15,035 bases of DNA from CAIJMU01 sp035531315 (GTDB lineage Bacteria > Spirochaetota > Spirochaetia > Treponematales > Rectinemataceae). The first letter of the stretch is position 1, and every line of letters starts with the position of its first letter. This document shows positions 1-6,023 of this stretch, piece after piece. The notes under the pieces are model-generated. The model was not told the DNA's origin and did no database searches. It saw only the letters and a program-made list of their open reading frames with translations. The stretch spans positions 1 to 15,035 of the forward strand of contig DATKTD010000246.1 in the NCBI GenBank assembly GCA_035531315.1. The letters run 5' to 3'. Made by a program: the position numbers and the translations under genes.

Positions 1-267
1 GCCGCCGACTACATGCTCCCCGAGGACGACATCGAAGTCGAAGTCGGCTTCTACGAGGGCAAGCCCGTCTCCGTCACCCTCCCCATCAACATCGTCCGCA
101 CCATCACCTACTGCGAGCCCGGCATCAAGGGCGACACCTCAGGCAAGTCCACCAAGCCCGCCAAGCTCGACTCCGGCTTCGAAGTCCAGGTCCCCCTCTT
201 CTGCGACATCGGCACGAAGATCGTCTTCGACACGCGGGACGGGAGCTTCGTCGAGCGCGCGAAGTAA
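1..267 (+). CDS. efp: Elongation factor P, C-terminal part (5'-truncated by window edge)
   Basis: EF-P binds between the ribosomal P and E sites and relieves stalling at polyproline stretches; it acts in the cytoplasm. The reading frame is open from base 1 and ends at TAA 265-267, so about 88 C-terminal residues are present: the end of OB domain II and all of OB domain III. Seen directly are EPGIKGDTSG, the KPAKLDSG stretch, QVPLF and the DTRDGSFVERAK tail. Together these closely follow the EF-P family signature, with a Cys after VPLF where a V, L or I is usual. The modified lysine or arginine of domain I lies outside the window. The gene is followed at once by an intrinsic terminator, so it ends its transcription unit. 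Identification is secure; whether it is canonical efp or a paralogue cannot be judged from this end alone. Confidence 0.96.
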   Translation, partial: AADYMLPEDDIEVEVGFYEGKPVSVTLPINIVRTITYCEPGIKGDTSGKSTKPAKLDSGFEVQVPLFCDIGTKIVFDTRDGSFVERAK

Positions 268-300
268 GGCAAAAGGGGGAGCACATCCCCAGCTTCCCAC

Positions 301-330
301 AAAAGCCCCTCCCCGACGGAGGGGCTTTTT
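301..330 (+). terminator. Rho-independent terminator of efp
   Basis: AAAAGCCCCTCC (301-312) pairs perfectly with GGAGGGGCTTTT (318-329) around the five-base loop CCGAC, and the stem runs into a T tract at 326-330. It lies 33 bases past the efp stop codon. The A tract on the left arm means it could also work on the opposite strand. Confidence 0.93.
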
Positions 331-352
331 CATGGCCGCTCGGGCGGGTCCT

Positions 353-417
353 GGGGCGGGCAATGCGAGCACACCCGCTTCGCTTCGCTACGCTGGCGCG
401 CTCGCGCTGCCCGCCCC
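353..417. repeat. Long two-stage inverted repeat
   Basis: GGGGCGGGCA (353-362) is the exact complement of TGCCCGCCCC (408-417). Just inside, GCGAGC (365-370) pairs with GCTCGC (400-405), separated by a two-base internal loop on each side. The enclosed 29 bases hold CGCTTCGCTTCGCTACGC-like short repeats. It looks like a dispersed intergenic hairpin element rather than a terminator. Confidence 0.6.
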
Positions 418-440
418 ACCCGCCGCCCGACCGGGTATGA

Positions 441-457
441 CAAGGCGCTTCGCCTTG
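441..457. repeat. Short perfect hairpin
   Basis: CAAGGCG (441-447) and CGCCTTG (451-457) flank a three-base CTT loop. It sits in the spacer after efp, between the longer inverted repeats. Confidence 0.5.
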
Positions 458-542
458 GTTGGGCCTTTCACGTCGGAGAGGGGCTTCTGCCATTCTTCGA
501 TGGACGGGAGGTCCCCCGACGCGGCTCCCCCTCGCTTCGAAG

Positions 543-568
543 GTCGGGCCGTCTCCGGACGGCCCGAC
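543..568. repeat. Perfect 11-bp stem hairpin with TCCG loop
   Basis: GTCGGGCCGTC (543-553) and GACGGCCCGAC (558-568) are exact complements around TCCG. It lies about 90 bases beyond the stop of the minus-strand acetyltransferase, so it may stabilise that mRNA's 3' end. There is no U tract on that strand. Confidence 0.6.
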
Positions 569-599
569 GCTTCTCCGCTACCCCCACTTTTCTCATTCT

Positions 600-625
600 A
601 GCTGGCGCGGGGACAGACCCCGGCT
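600..625. repeat. REP-like palindrome with CGGGG-ACAGA-CCCCG core
   Basis: CGGGG (608-612) and CCCCG (618-622) enclose ACAGA. AGC (600-602) and GCT (623-625) can extend the stem past a five-base bulge. A GGGGACAGACCCC core is, from memory, common among the short palindromes linked to REP-associated transposases. No transposase is present here, so this would be a non-autonomous copy. Confidence 0.4.
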
Positions 626-657
626 GACAATCCAGGGCGGCCCAGGCTCCCTGCCTT

Positions 658-1479
658 TCAGAGCCTGAGCCGCCATTCCTCCATGACGAGGGAAGGAGGC
701 TGGCCGAGGCGTGCGAAGAGCGAGCGAGCGGCCGCGTTGCGCGAGCCGGTTCCGTCGTGGTAGGTCCTGCCGCCCATGGCCTTCAGCGAGGTCAGGCCGT
801 GGAGCATCGCTTCGACGCCCAGCCCGCATCCGCGGAAGGCGGGGAGGATCCCAAGATAATAGATGGTCGACCAGCCATCTGCCGGTCGGGAGAGGAGCGC
901 GAGAATAGCGGCGGGATGGCCATCGCTCGATCCGACCTGGAGGCGTTCGGGGACTTCGGCAGCCCCCTCCTTCCGGAATAATGCCTCCAGGAAGCCCGTT
1001 GCATCGTCGTCGGGATGGCTCGCGGGATCGCCTACGCTGGCCTGGCAGAGGAGGCTTGCGGCGCGGGCAAGCTCCGAGGCCTTGCCGGCGTCGACACATT
1101 CCCAGGCGAGCCGGTGCCCCATCTTCCCCGCTTCGAGGGTGGCGAGGGCCTTACCCAGGTCCATCCTGTATTCGAACCTGTCCTCGCCCCGCTCGAAGCC
1201 ATGGAGGATGAGAGAGTCGCGATGCATCGAAGCCCGGGCCGAGGCCAGGCCTTCGTCGACTCCTTCGCTCGCCGTAATAACGCGGCTGTCGACGAAAGCC
1301 GCGCCGAGCCTCGCGCATTCAGCGAGGGTCGATTCGATCGCCTCGTTCCAGGCGCGCGCTTCGGGAAGGCCGACGACGCCCTCATTCCAGACCACGCGCA
1401 GGGCCCAGGCCATGCCGTCTTCCTGAATGCAGCTGATGGAGGCGCAGGCCGCGCCGTCTACGTTTACAAGTTCGTTCAT
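658..1479 (-). CDS. GNAT-family N-acetyltransferase with long unassigned N-terminal half
   Basis: Predicted to transfer an acetyl group from acetyl-CoA to an unknown small-molecule amine. The protein has 273 residues. The GNAT fold is clear only in the C-terminal third: a hydrophobic strand IYYLGILPAF is followed by RGCGLG, which matches the RxxGxG/A coenzyme A loop of motif A, then a helix, and then SRNAAARSLFARLG, the usual motif B helix. The first 150 or so residues show no motif I recognise; they may be a degenerate second GNAT domain, as in tandem acetyltransferases. The start is ATG 1477-1479, with GAGGAG six bases upstream. A promoter and a seven-codon leader ORF lie upstream on the same strand. 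The fold call is firm, the substrate unknown. Confidence 0.82.
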   Translation of the reverse strand: MNELVNVDGAACASISCIQEDGMAWALRVVWNEGVVGLPEARAWNEAIESTLAECARLGAAFVDSRVITASEGVDEGLASARASMHRDSLILHGFERGEDRFEYRMDLGKALATLEAGKMGHRLAWECVDAGKASELARAASLLCQASVGDPASHPDDDATGFLEALFRKEGAAEVPERLQVGSSDGHPAAILALLSRPADGWSTIYYLGILPAFRGCGLGVEAMLHGLTSLKAMGGRTYHDGTGSRNAAARSLFARLGQPPSLVMEEWRLRL

Positions 1480-1590
1480 AATTGACTCCTCAGTGTCATT
1501 GCTCGACGCGTGGAGCCGGCTGGAAGGCTATAGGGTTCGCGCCTAGCCGAGACCGTGGGAAGCGACCCGATGCGAATCCTGCATAAAGCT

Positions 1591-1614
1591 TCACGCCCTG
1601 TCCGTGGACATCAT
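1591..1614 (-). CDS. Candidate seven-codon leader ORF (MMSTDRA)
   Basis: On the minus strand, GGAGGAGGT (1629-1621) lies six bases before ATG 1614-1612. The frame reads Met-Met-Ser-Thr-Asp-Arg-Ala and stops at TGA 1593-1591. The ribosome binding site is the strongest in the neighbourhood, which is odd for so short a frame. It sits between a good promoter (1674-1702) and the acetyltransferase start 111 bases downstream. It may be a leader peptide controlling that gene or the preserved start of a decayed gene. Only translation signals support it. Confidence 0.35.
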   Translation of the reverse strand: MMSTDRA

Positions 1615-1673
1615 GCGGTTACCTCCTCCGGCTTGCGTTGCGTGGGAAGCGGTCGCGATGAGCTGCCCGAAAA

Positions 1674-1702
1674 ACTATGGCAGCCCTCCGGCGAGCGGTC
1701 AA
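1674..1702 (-). promoter_or_regulatory. Sigma-70-type promoter for leader ORF and acetyltransferase
   Basis: Reading the minus strand, TTGACC (1702-1697) and CATAGT (1679-1674) are separated by 17 bases. They match the -35 and -10 consensus at 5/6 and 4/6 positions. Transcription would begin near 1667, giving a leader of about 190 bases before the acetyltransferase ATG. Confidence 0.55.
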
Positions 1703-1780
1703 TTCCGCGTCGGGAAGGATATTGATGGAGCTAGCCCCTTTGTGGCCGCCCGGACCCTCGCCGCCGATGCAAAGAGATGC

Positions 1781-1839
1781 GGCGTCGAATGTCAAACACT
1801 CGACGCCGGAGTTCAAAGCCTCGACGCCGGGTGTTTGAA
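1781..1839. repeat. 21-bp tandem repeat within nested inverted repeats
   Basis: Two adjacent 21-bp units occupy 1789-1809 and 1810-1830 and agree at 17 of 21 positions; both end in CTCGACGCCGG. GGCGTCGA (1781-1788) is the complement of TCGACGCC in both units (1800-1807 and 1821-1828). TCAAACAC (1792-1799) is complementary to GTGTTTGA (1831-1838). The pairings compete, so the RNA could adopt alternative folds. The period is seven codons, but no protein is supported. Confidence 0.65.
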
Positions 1840-1888
1840 GTACCCCCACCAATCCCCGGGTTACCCCTGCCAGGTCGGGGCAATTCCC

Positions 1889-1919
1889 TTGCGGCAAGCC
1901 TCCGACGTCTCGCTATGAT
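1889..1919 (+). promoter_or_regulatory. Weak candidate promoter facing right
   Basis: TTGCGG (1889-1894) and TATGAT (1914-1919) resemble -35 and -10 boxes. The TATGAT box is good; the 19-base spacer is longer than ideal. It points toward the orphan ribosome binding site at 1987-1992. Confidence 0.35.
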
Positions 1920-1986
1920 CGAGTGGGCTCGGAAATCCGGATGTTTCGTCAGCGGCAAAGCCCGAACGCCTGGTCCCGTCATCAAC

Positions 1987-2007
1987 GAGGAGAATCGATA
2001 TGAGTGA
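1987..2007 (+). promoter_or_regulatory. Orphan ribosome binding site and ATG
   Basis: GAGGAG (1987-1992) lies seven bases before ATG 2000-2002. The frame stays open to 2311, running antisense into the minus-strand membrane protein. After the first residues the predicted protein is Arg/Pro/Gly-rich and matches nothing. It may be the remnant of a lost gene's start, a short expressed peptide, or chance. Confidence 0.25.
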
Positions 2008-2166
2008 AAGGGCCGGCACGCCGGAGCCGCCTGCTATGCCCTCACTTTCGCGTCGCAGAGGAGGTGGGGAGTCAAGGCCGGGAGGGTCGCTTCTTGGGCT
2101 GATCCGCGACTGTCCTTCGACACCGAGGCTTTTGGCCCCGGCGTCGTACCGGCTCGGGAAGTCTTT

Positions 2167-2910
2167 TCACTCCGCCACGGCCACCCGCGATAAGCGGAAG
2201 AGCCGCAGGGCCATCATGAACATCCAGGCAATCGCGAGGAGACCGCCGGGAGCGGCGAAGGCGAGGGCCATGTCCCTTACCTGGGGCAGGAAGGTCACGA
2301 GGATGAGGTAGGCGCCGAGAAGGAGGTTGCCGGCTATCCCGAGGATTCCCGCCGCGATGCCGAAGGCCCTCGTCCGCAGCATGGCGCCTGAGAGGATGAG
2401 ATTCGCGATGGTCGAGAGGAGAAAGCCGGGGAGGACGCCGGGGCTTCCATGGGCTCCCTTGGCCAGGAGGGCCTCGCCCGCGGCCGCCAACAATGAGCGT
2501 CGCGAGGGATCCGCGGTCGCCCAGTCGCCGGAGAGCCCCAGCATCGCGAGGGCGGAATTGTTGGCGACGAAGACGGCCGCAGCGACGATGCCGAAGACCA
2601 GGGCAAGCCCAGCCGCCGAACCCTCGCGCCGGAGGGCGAGCCAACAGGCGTAGAGGGCGGGGACCATAAGCAGCGTGTTTACGAGGTTGAGAAGATCCAA
2701 ATTGTAAAGACCGAGAAGGGGGTTGGCGGCGAGCTGGGTCAGCCGGCCCGCGGCGTCGGGCGGCAGGGCCGAGACGCTGCCTCCTGTGATCGTGCCGACG
2801 GCGATATCGGCCAGGGCGCCCAGCATCGAAAGGAGGGCGGCGACGCCACCCAGGGCAAGCATCCTCCGGAGACCAGCGGCAGCCCTCGACCCATGTTCCG
2901 ATTCCCTCAT
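2167..2910 (-). CDS. Six-helix integral membrane protein, DUF4386-like
   Basis: Function unknown. The 247-residue protein has six apparent membrane segments, at roughly residues 17-43, 70-92, 101-127, 160-180, 185-207 and 215-235, with a charged RRMLAL start and a basic RLFRLSRV end. The stretch LLGLYNLDLLNLVNTLL and the overall plan recall the DUF4386 family; this assignment is from memory. I chose ATG 2910-2908 because AAGGAGGA lies about five bases upstream. An in-frame ATG at 2925 would overlap the preceding stop codon (ATGA) but has no such site of its own. It is the last gene of the PaaX-like operon, 11 bases after the repressor's stop. Confidence 0.8.
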   Translation of the reverse strand: MRESEHGSRAAAGLRRMLALGGVAALLSMLGALADIAVGTITGGSVSALPPDAAGRLTQLAANPLLGLYNLDLLNLVNTLLMVPALYACWLALRREGSAAGLALVFGIVAAAVFVANNSALAMLGLSGDWATADPSRRSLLAAAGEALLAKGAHGSPGVLPGFLLSTIANLILSGAMLRTRAFGIAAGILGIAGNLLLGAYLILVTFLPQVRDMALAFAAPGGLLAIAWMFMMALRLFRLSRVAVAE

Positions 2911-2921
2911 CCCGTCCTCCT

Positions 2922-3743
2922 TCATCGGTTGACCCTTTCGTAGTAGGTGAGGAAGGCGTCACGCCCCTCCTCGATCTTTCGTGCGTAGAATCGCTGGATC
3001 TCGGCGAGAGCGTAGTCGGGCGGCAGGTGCTTGGCCGGGAAGGGAGGCTCCCTCGCCTCTATCCTTTCCCAATGCACGGGCCCGACATAGAGAAGCCTCC
3101 GGGCGAGTTCGTCCCCGGCCAGGCCCTCGGGAAGGAAGGCCTTGAGGCGAAGCAGATACTCGCGTAATTCCTTCCTTCTTCCCTCGACATCGAAGAGGGC
3201 CAGGATGCGCTTGATGAGGTCCTCATCCTCGATTTCCGGGCAGGTAAACAGAAATAGATGCTCCTCGAGTCCGAGCTCGCGGATGGTCTTCCGCAGGCCC
3301 TCAGTCTCTATCCGTCCGTGAATATAGGTGTTCTGCGCGAGCTTCCTAAATCCGTACTCCTTGAGAAGTCCCCGCAATGCTGTCCGTTCCTCGTTCTCCT
3401 CGCTCTTGAAGGAAAATACGGCGATCAGGAAACCCTCGAGCCTTTGGTCGGAATGGATCTGCGCGAGACCTATCTCGAAGCTCGCGGGGGAAAGGAGGTA
3501 GCGGCTTCGTCCCTGCGTATCAGGCTCGACCAGGATCGAGCCCTCGGCCTTGGCCCGCGAAAGGGCGGTCCTGACCGCCCCGTCGCCGATGCCGACGAAA
3601 TGCGCGAAGTCCCGAATGCCCTCGAGGCTCGGCCAGGGCAGGCCTTCGAAGGTTCCGAGCCCCGCCCGGAAGACCAGCGGCGTGTGGACCGCCGCCTTGG
3701 CGGCGAGGGGGTAGGCCTTGACGAAGGCCGACTGTCGCGGCAT
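2922..3743 (-). CDS. PaaX-family transcriptional regulator
   Basis: Predicted DNA-binding repressor. PaaX itself controls phenylacetate catabolism and responds to phenylacetyl-CoA, but no paa gene is nearby, so the effector here is unknown. The 273-residue protein has the family layout. A winged helix-turn-helix spans about residues 35-90, with GDGAVRTALSRAKAEGSI as the recognition region and a GRSRYLLSP wing. A central Cas2-like ferredoxin-fold domain (about 100-185) contains LIAVFSF and the GFRKLAQNTYIHGRI stretch. A helical C-terminal part ends the protein. The start ATG 3743-3741 has GAGG seven bases upstream, overlapping the stop of the preceding small gene, which suggests translational coupling. 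It is flanked in the operon by two membrane proteins, so it probably regulates their synthesis and its own. Confidence 0.8.
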   Translation of the reverse strand: MPRQSAFVKAYPLAAKAAVHTPLVFRAGLGTFEGLPWPSLEGIRDFAHFVGIGDGAVRTALSRAKAEGSILVEPDTQGRSRYLLSPASFEIGLAQIHSDQRLEGFLIAVFSFKSEENEERTALRGLLKEYGFRKLAQNTYIHGRIETEGLRKTIRELGLEEHLFLFTCPEIEDEDLIKRILALFDVEGRRKELREYLLRLKAFLPEGLAGDELARRLLYVGPVHWERIEAREPPFPAKHLPPDYALAEIQRFYARKIEEGRDAFLTYYERVNR

Positions 3744-3752
3744 GCCAGGGCC

Positions 3753-3995
3753 TCAGCGTTGATGGGCCTGGGACCAAAGGATATTCGTCACGATGCCGAT
3801 GACCAGGATGATGACGACATTGATGACCGCCGCGCGGGCGTCGTGGAAGAGGGCGATGGCCTGGAAGCGGGAAAGCAGGGCATCCCATTTCCCGGCTACG
3901 AGGGAGTGAAATGCCGATTGCAGGAAGGATATGAAAAACCAGCCGATCGCCAGGTTGATCGCGAAGCCCAGCGGATTGAAACCCCTCGTGTCCAT
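3753..3995 (-). CDS. Small two-helix membrane protein
   Basis: An 80-residue protein of unknown function. Two hydrophobic segments are visible, at about residues 11-26 (FAINLAIGWFFISFLQ) and 54-75 (AAVINVVIILVIGIVTNIL), joined by a loop with several charged and aromatic residues. The start ATG 3995-3993 has GGGAGG six bases upstream. It is the first gene of the operon, nine bases before the PaaX-like gene, and directly downstream of a strong promoter. Size, signals and gene order support a real gene even though I recognise no family. It may be a target or partner of the regulated system. Confidence 0.72.
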   Translation of the reverse strand: MDTRGFNPLGFAINLAIGWFFISFLQSAFHSLVAGKWDALLSRFQAIALFHDARAAVINVVIILVIGIVTNILWSQAHQR

Positions 3996-4012
3996 CGAAT
4001 CCTCCCCCGCTA

Positions 4013-4110
4013 GTTACTTAAACAGGCTATGTGTTAATTTAATGTAACGGGCCGCCGGATGTCAAGATTCCATGTTACGTTTTTATGTTAAGTATGGTTA
4101 TTGGGTAACA
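4013..4110. promoter_or_regulatory. AT-rich island with repeated GTTA/TAAC operator-like elements
   Basis: The local base composition is strikingly AT-rich against GC-rich surroundings. GTTA occurs at 4013, 4033, 4074, 4087 and 4097, and TAAC at 4045 and 4106. TGTTAC (4073-4078) and GTAACA (4105-4110) form an inverted pair, as do the GTTA and TAAC around the -10 box. These are plausible operators for the adjacent PaaX-like protein. That link is inferred from position, not from a known consensus. Confidence 0.45.
4033..4065 (-). promoter_or_regulatory. Promoter of the PaaX-like operon
   Basis: On the minus strand, a perfect TTGACA -35 (4065-4060) is followed after 17 bases by TTAAAT (4042-4037). 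This is the clearest sigma-70 promoter in the window, about 40 bases before the first ATG of the operon. The -10 box lies inside the inverted repeat GTTA-N8-TAAC (4033-4048), a natural place for a repressor to bind. Confidence 0.75.
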
Positions 4111-4165
4111 ATTCGGAGGGAGGAATATTACGGAGGGAAGGGCCGTTGAGGCGCCGCGAGGCCCT

Positions 4166-4648
4166 CTATTTCGCACGTTCCATGAAGGTATACCGGGTCG
4201 AGAATATCTTCGGCCATTCCCTAAGGTCCTGATGCAGCAAGTTCCTCGTCTTGCCGATCCAGACGCCGATCGGCAGGTGCTTCGGTTTCATCGGCTTGAA
4301 GCCAAGCCGTTCGTAAAAGCCGGGTTTGTCCGTTCCCAGGAAAACGAGGGAACGCGAGCCCGCGGCGCCGAGGGATTCGCGCGCCAATCGCGTGCCGATC
4401 CCCCCGGCCTGGTATTCCTTCAAGACCGAAAGAGAACACAATTCGTATATTCCCTTGCCATGATCGTGGAGAGCGCAGCAGCCCACGATCGCCCCATCCA
4501 CCGAGGCGACCATGTACTCTCCGATGCCTTTCCTTATGCGGTCCAGGGGGACAAGCATGAGTTGGCCGTCGTGGGCATTGGCCCGAACCACCGTGAAGAT
4601 CGCAAAGGCGTCGGCGGCCGTCGCCTGTCGTATGACGAAATCACCCAT
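4166..4648 (-). CDS. GNAT-family N-acetyltransferase, resembling the N-acetylglutamate synthase GNAT domain
   Basis: A 160-residue acetyl-CoA-dependent acetyltransferase. The start IRQATAADAFAIFTVV is the typical first strand and helix of a GNAT. Motif A reads YELCSLSVLKEYQAGGIGTRL, with QAGGIG as the coenzyme A loop (Gln in place of the usual Arg). LVFLGTDKPGFYERLGFKPM is motif B. The pattern of a strand ending in Thr-Asp, then FYERLGF, resembles short ArgA-type enzymes, but no arginine gene is nearby and the substrate is open. I chose ATG 4648-4646 because GGGAGGTG precedes it; an ATG at 4762 would add a low-quality extension across the intergenic region. It is transcribed divergently from the adenosine deaminase gene. 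Confidence 0.85.
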   Translation of the reverse strand: MGDFVIRQATAADAFAIFTVVRANAHDGQLMLVPLDRIRKGIGEYMVASVDGAIVGCCALHDHGKGIYELCSLSVLKEYQAGGIGTRLARESLGAAGSRSLVFLGTDKPGFYERLGFKPMKPKHLPIGVWIGKTRNLLHQDLREWPKIFSTRYTFMERAK

Positions 4649-4773
4649 GTCGTTCACCTCCCGATCCCCGCCTGGCCGTGAAACCCATCGAAAATAGTCT
4701 CGCTTATTTCTCTCGCCTCCGGGGGCAAAAGGAGCTAAACTCCCGCGAAACAGCTTCGCCAAAGGAGCCGACC

Positions 4774-6000
4774 TTGACCCTCTACCCCGACGCCTTCATC
4801 CGCGAAATCCCCAAGACCGATCTCCACGTCCATCTCGACGGTTCGCTCCGGCTCTCCTCCCTCATCGAGATGGCGAAGCGAGGCGGAATCGCCCTTCCTT
4901 CGTACTCCGAGTCGGGCATGCGCGAGCTCGTTTTCAAGGACAGCTATTCGAGCCTCGGCGACTACCTCAAGGGCTTCGCCTACACCTGCGACGTCCTCCG
5001 CGACCCGGAAAACCTCGAGCGGGCAGCCTACGAGCTGGCGATGGACAACATAGAGGAGGGGGTCTTCTACATCGAGCCCCGCTTCGCCCCCCAGCTCCTC
5101 ATGGACAACGGATCGCTGACGATGGAGGTGGTCCTCGAGGCCGCGGACAAGGGTCTGCGCCGGGCCAAGGCCGAGTTCAACGCGAGGCCCGAGGTGAGGG
5201 AGGGGAAGCTCCCCCCCTTCGACTACGGCATCATCGCCTGCGCGATGCGCATGTTCGGTCCGAAGGGCTTCTCTCCGTATTATAACGATTTCTTCGCCCT
5301 CCACCGCTATTCGGAGCCGATGGAGGTCATGCGCCTCGCGGCCGCCGAAGTCGCGCGCGGCGTCGTCAGGATCAGGGACGAAAAGGGAATTCCCCTCGTG
5401 GGCTTCGACATCGCCGGCCAGGAGGCTGGCTATCCCGCGGGCAATTTCCGCGAGGCCTTCGACTTCGCCCAGAAGAATTTCATGCACAAGACGGTCCACG
5501 CCGGCGAGGCCTACGGAGCCGAGAGCATCTTCCAGGCCATCACCGATCTCCACGCCGACAGGCTCGGCCACGGCTACTTCCTCTTCGACCTCGACAAGGT
5601 CACCGATCCCGAGATCGACGACAAGGAGCGCTATGTCGAGGCACTCGCCTCCTTCATCGCCGACCAGCGCGTCACCATCGAGGTATGCCTCACGAGCAAT
5701 CTGCAGACCAATCCCGCTCTCAAGGACCTGCGCCTGCATTCGCTTGGCAAGATGCTCGAGCGCCGGCTCTCCGTGTCGCTCTGCACCGACAACCGTCTCG
5801 TGTCGAACACCAGCGTGTCCAAGGAGATCCGCCTGGCACTGGACAACTTCGACATCGGCCCCAATATGTTGAAGGACATCATCGTGTACGGCTTCAAGCG
5901 GAGCTTCTATCCGGGGCCCTATGCGGAAAAGCGGAACTACGTGCGAAGGGCCATCACCCACTACGAAGCGGTCGCCGCCAAGTACGGTATCGAGGCCTGA
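4774..6000 (+). CDS. add: Adenosine deaminase (metallo-dependent hydrolase)
   Basis: Converts adenosine or deoxyadenosine to inosine and ammonia in cytoplasmic purine salvage. The family's zinc and catalytic residues are visible in order: TDLHVHLDGSL with ligands His18 and His20, HAGE with general acid Glu245, RLGHG with His266, and CTDN with ligand Asp339. The length of 408 residues is rather longer than the classic enzyme of about 350. The usual TDD is TDN here (Asn340), followed by RLVSNTSVSKE. I recall this as a feature of a bacterial subgroup rather than damage. The start is probably TTG 4774, six bases after AAAGGAG; an upstream GTG at 4678 has no ribosome binding site. An AMP or adenine specificity cannot be excluded. 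Confidence 0.88.
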   Translation: MTLYPDAFIREIPKTDLHVHLDGSLRLSSLIEMAKRGGIALPSYSESGMRELVFKDSYSSLGDYLKGFAYTCDVLRDPENLERAAYELAMDNIEEGVFYIEPRFAPQLLMDNGSLTMEVVLEAADKGLRRAKAEFNARPEVREGKLPPFDYGIIACAMRMFGPKGFSPYYNDFFALHRYSEPMEVMRLAAAEVARGVVRIRDEKGIPLVGFDIAGQEAGYPAGNFREAFDFAQKNFMHKTVHAGEAYGAESIFQAITDLHADRLGHGYFLFDLDKVTDPEIDDKERYVEALASFIADQRVTIEVCLTSNLQTNPALKDLRLHSLGKMLERRLSVSLCTDNRLVSNTSVSKEIRLALDNFDIGPNMLKDIIVYGFKRSFYPGPYAEKRNYVRRAITHYEAVAAKYGIEA

Positions 6001-6023
6001 GGGAAGGGGTTCTGCGGCGCAGG

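Larger units (their letters stand above)
331..657. other. Gene-free spacer rich in hairpins
   Basis: No reading frame here has a ribosome binding site or a recognisable protein; the open frames are low-complexity products of GC-rich DNA. It lies between the ends of two convergent genes (efp on plus, the acetyltransferase on minus). It holds several inverted repeats: 353-417, 441-457, 543-568 and 600-625, listed separately. No T tract follows any of them, so none is a clear terminator for the acetyltransferase. Confidence 0.7.
1480..2166. other. Intergenic region of about 690 bases without a convincing gene
   Basis: This stretch lies between the start of the acetyltransferase and the end of the PaaX-like operon. 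Its left part is the leader and promoter of the acetyltransferase (minus strand, to about 1702). The middle holds a 21-bp tandem repeat with inverted repeats (1780-1839). The right part holds a promoter-like element (1889-1919) and an orphan ribosome binding site with ATG (1987-2002), facing right. Open frames on both strands are biased, low-complexity and match nothing I know. Confidence 0.6.

Noticed and set aside
332..668. Small proteins in the spacer after efp
   Set aside because: The frames at 332-601 and 459-668 run through the hairpins, have no start signals and consist of Ala/Pro/Arg/Ser-rich sequence.
1781..1839. CRISPR array
   Set aside because: The 21-bp units are directly adjacent with no spacers, there are only two, and no cas gene is nearby. 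The Cas2-like domain in the PaaX-like protein is a normal part of that regulator family.
1604..2007. Plus-strand small proteins over the tandem repeat
   Set aside because: Overlapping frames at 1604-1918 and 1777-2007 lack ribosome binding sites, and the repeat is equally open in several frames, so no coding choice is supported.
4678..4773. N-terminal extension of adenosine deaminase from GTG 4678
   Set aside because: There is no ribosome binding site before the GTG, the extra residues are not family-like, and TTG 4774 has AAAGGAG at good spacing.
4735..5961. 408-residue open frame antisense to adenosine deaminase
   Set aside because: It mirrors the adenosine deaminase codons, has a biased composition (rich in Val, Glu, Gly, His) and no recognisable motif; long antisense frames are expected in GC-rich genes.
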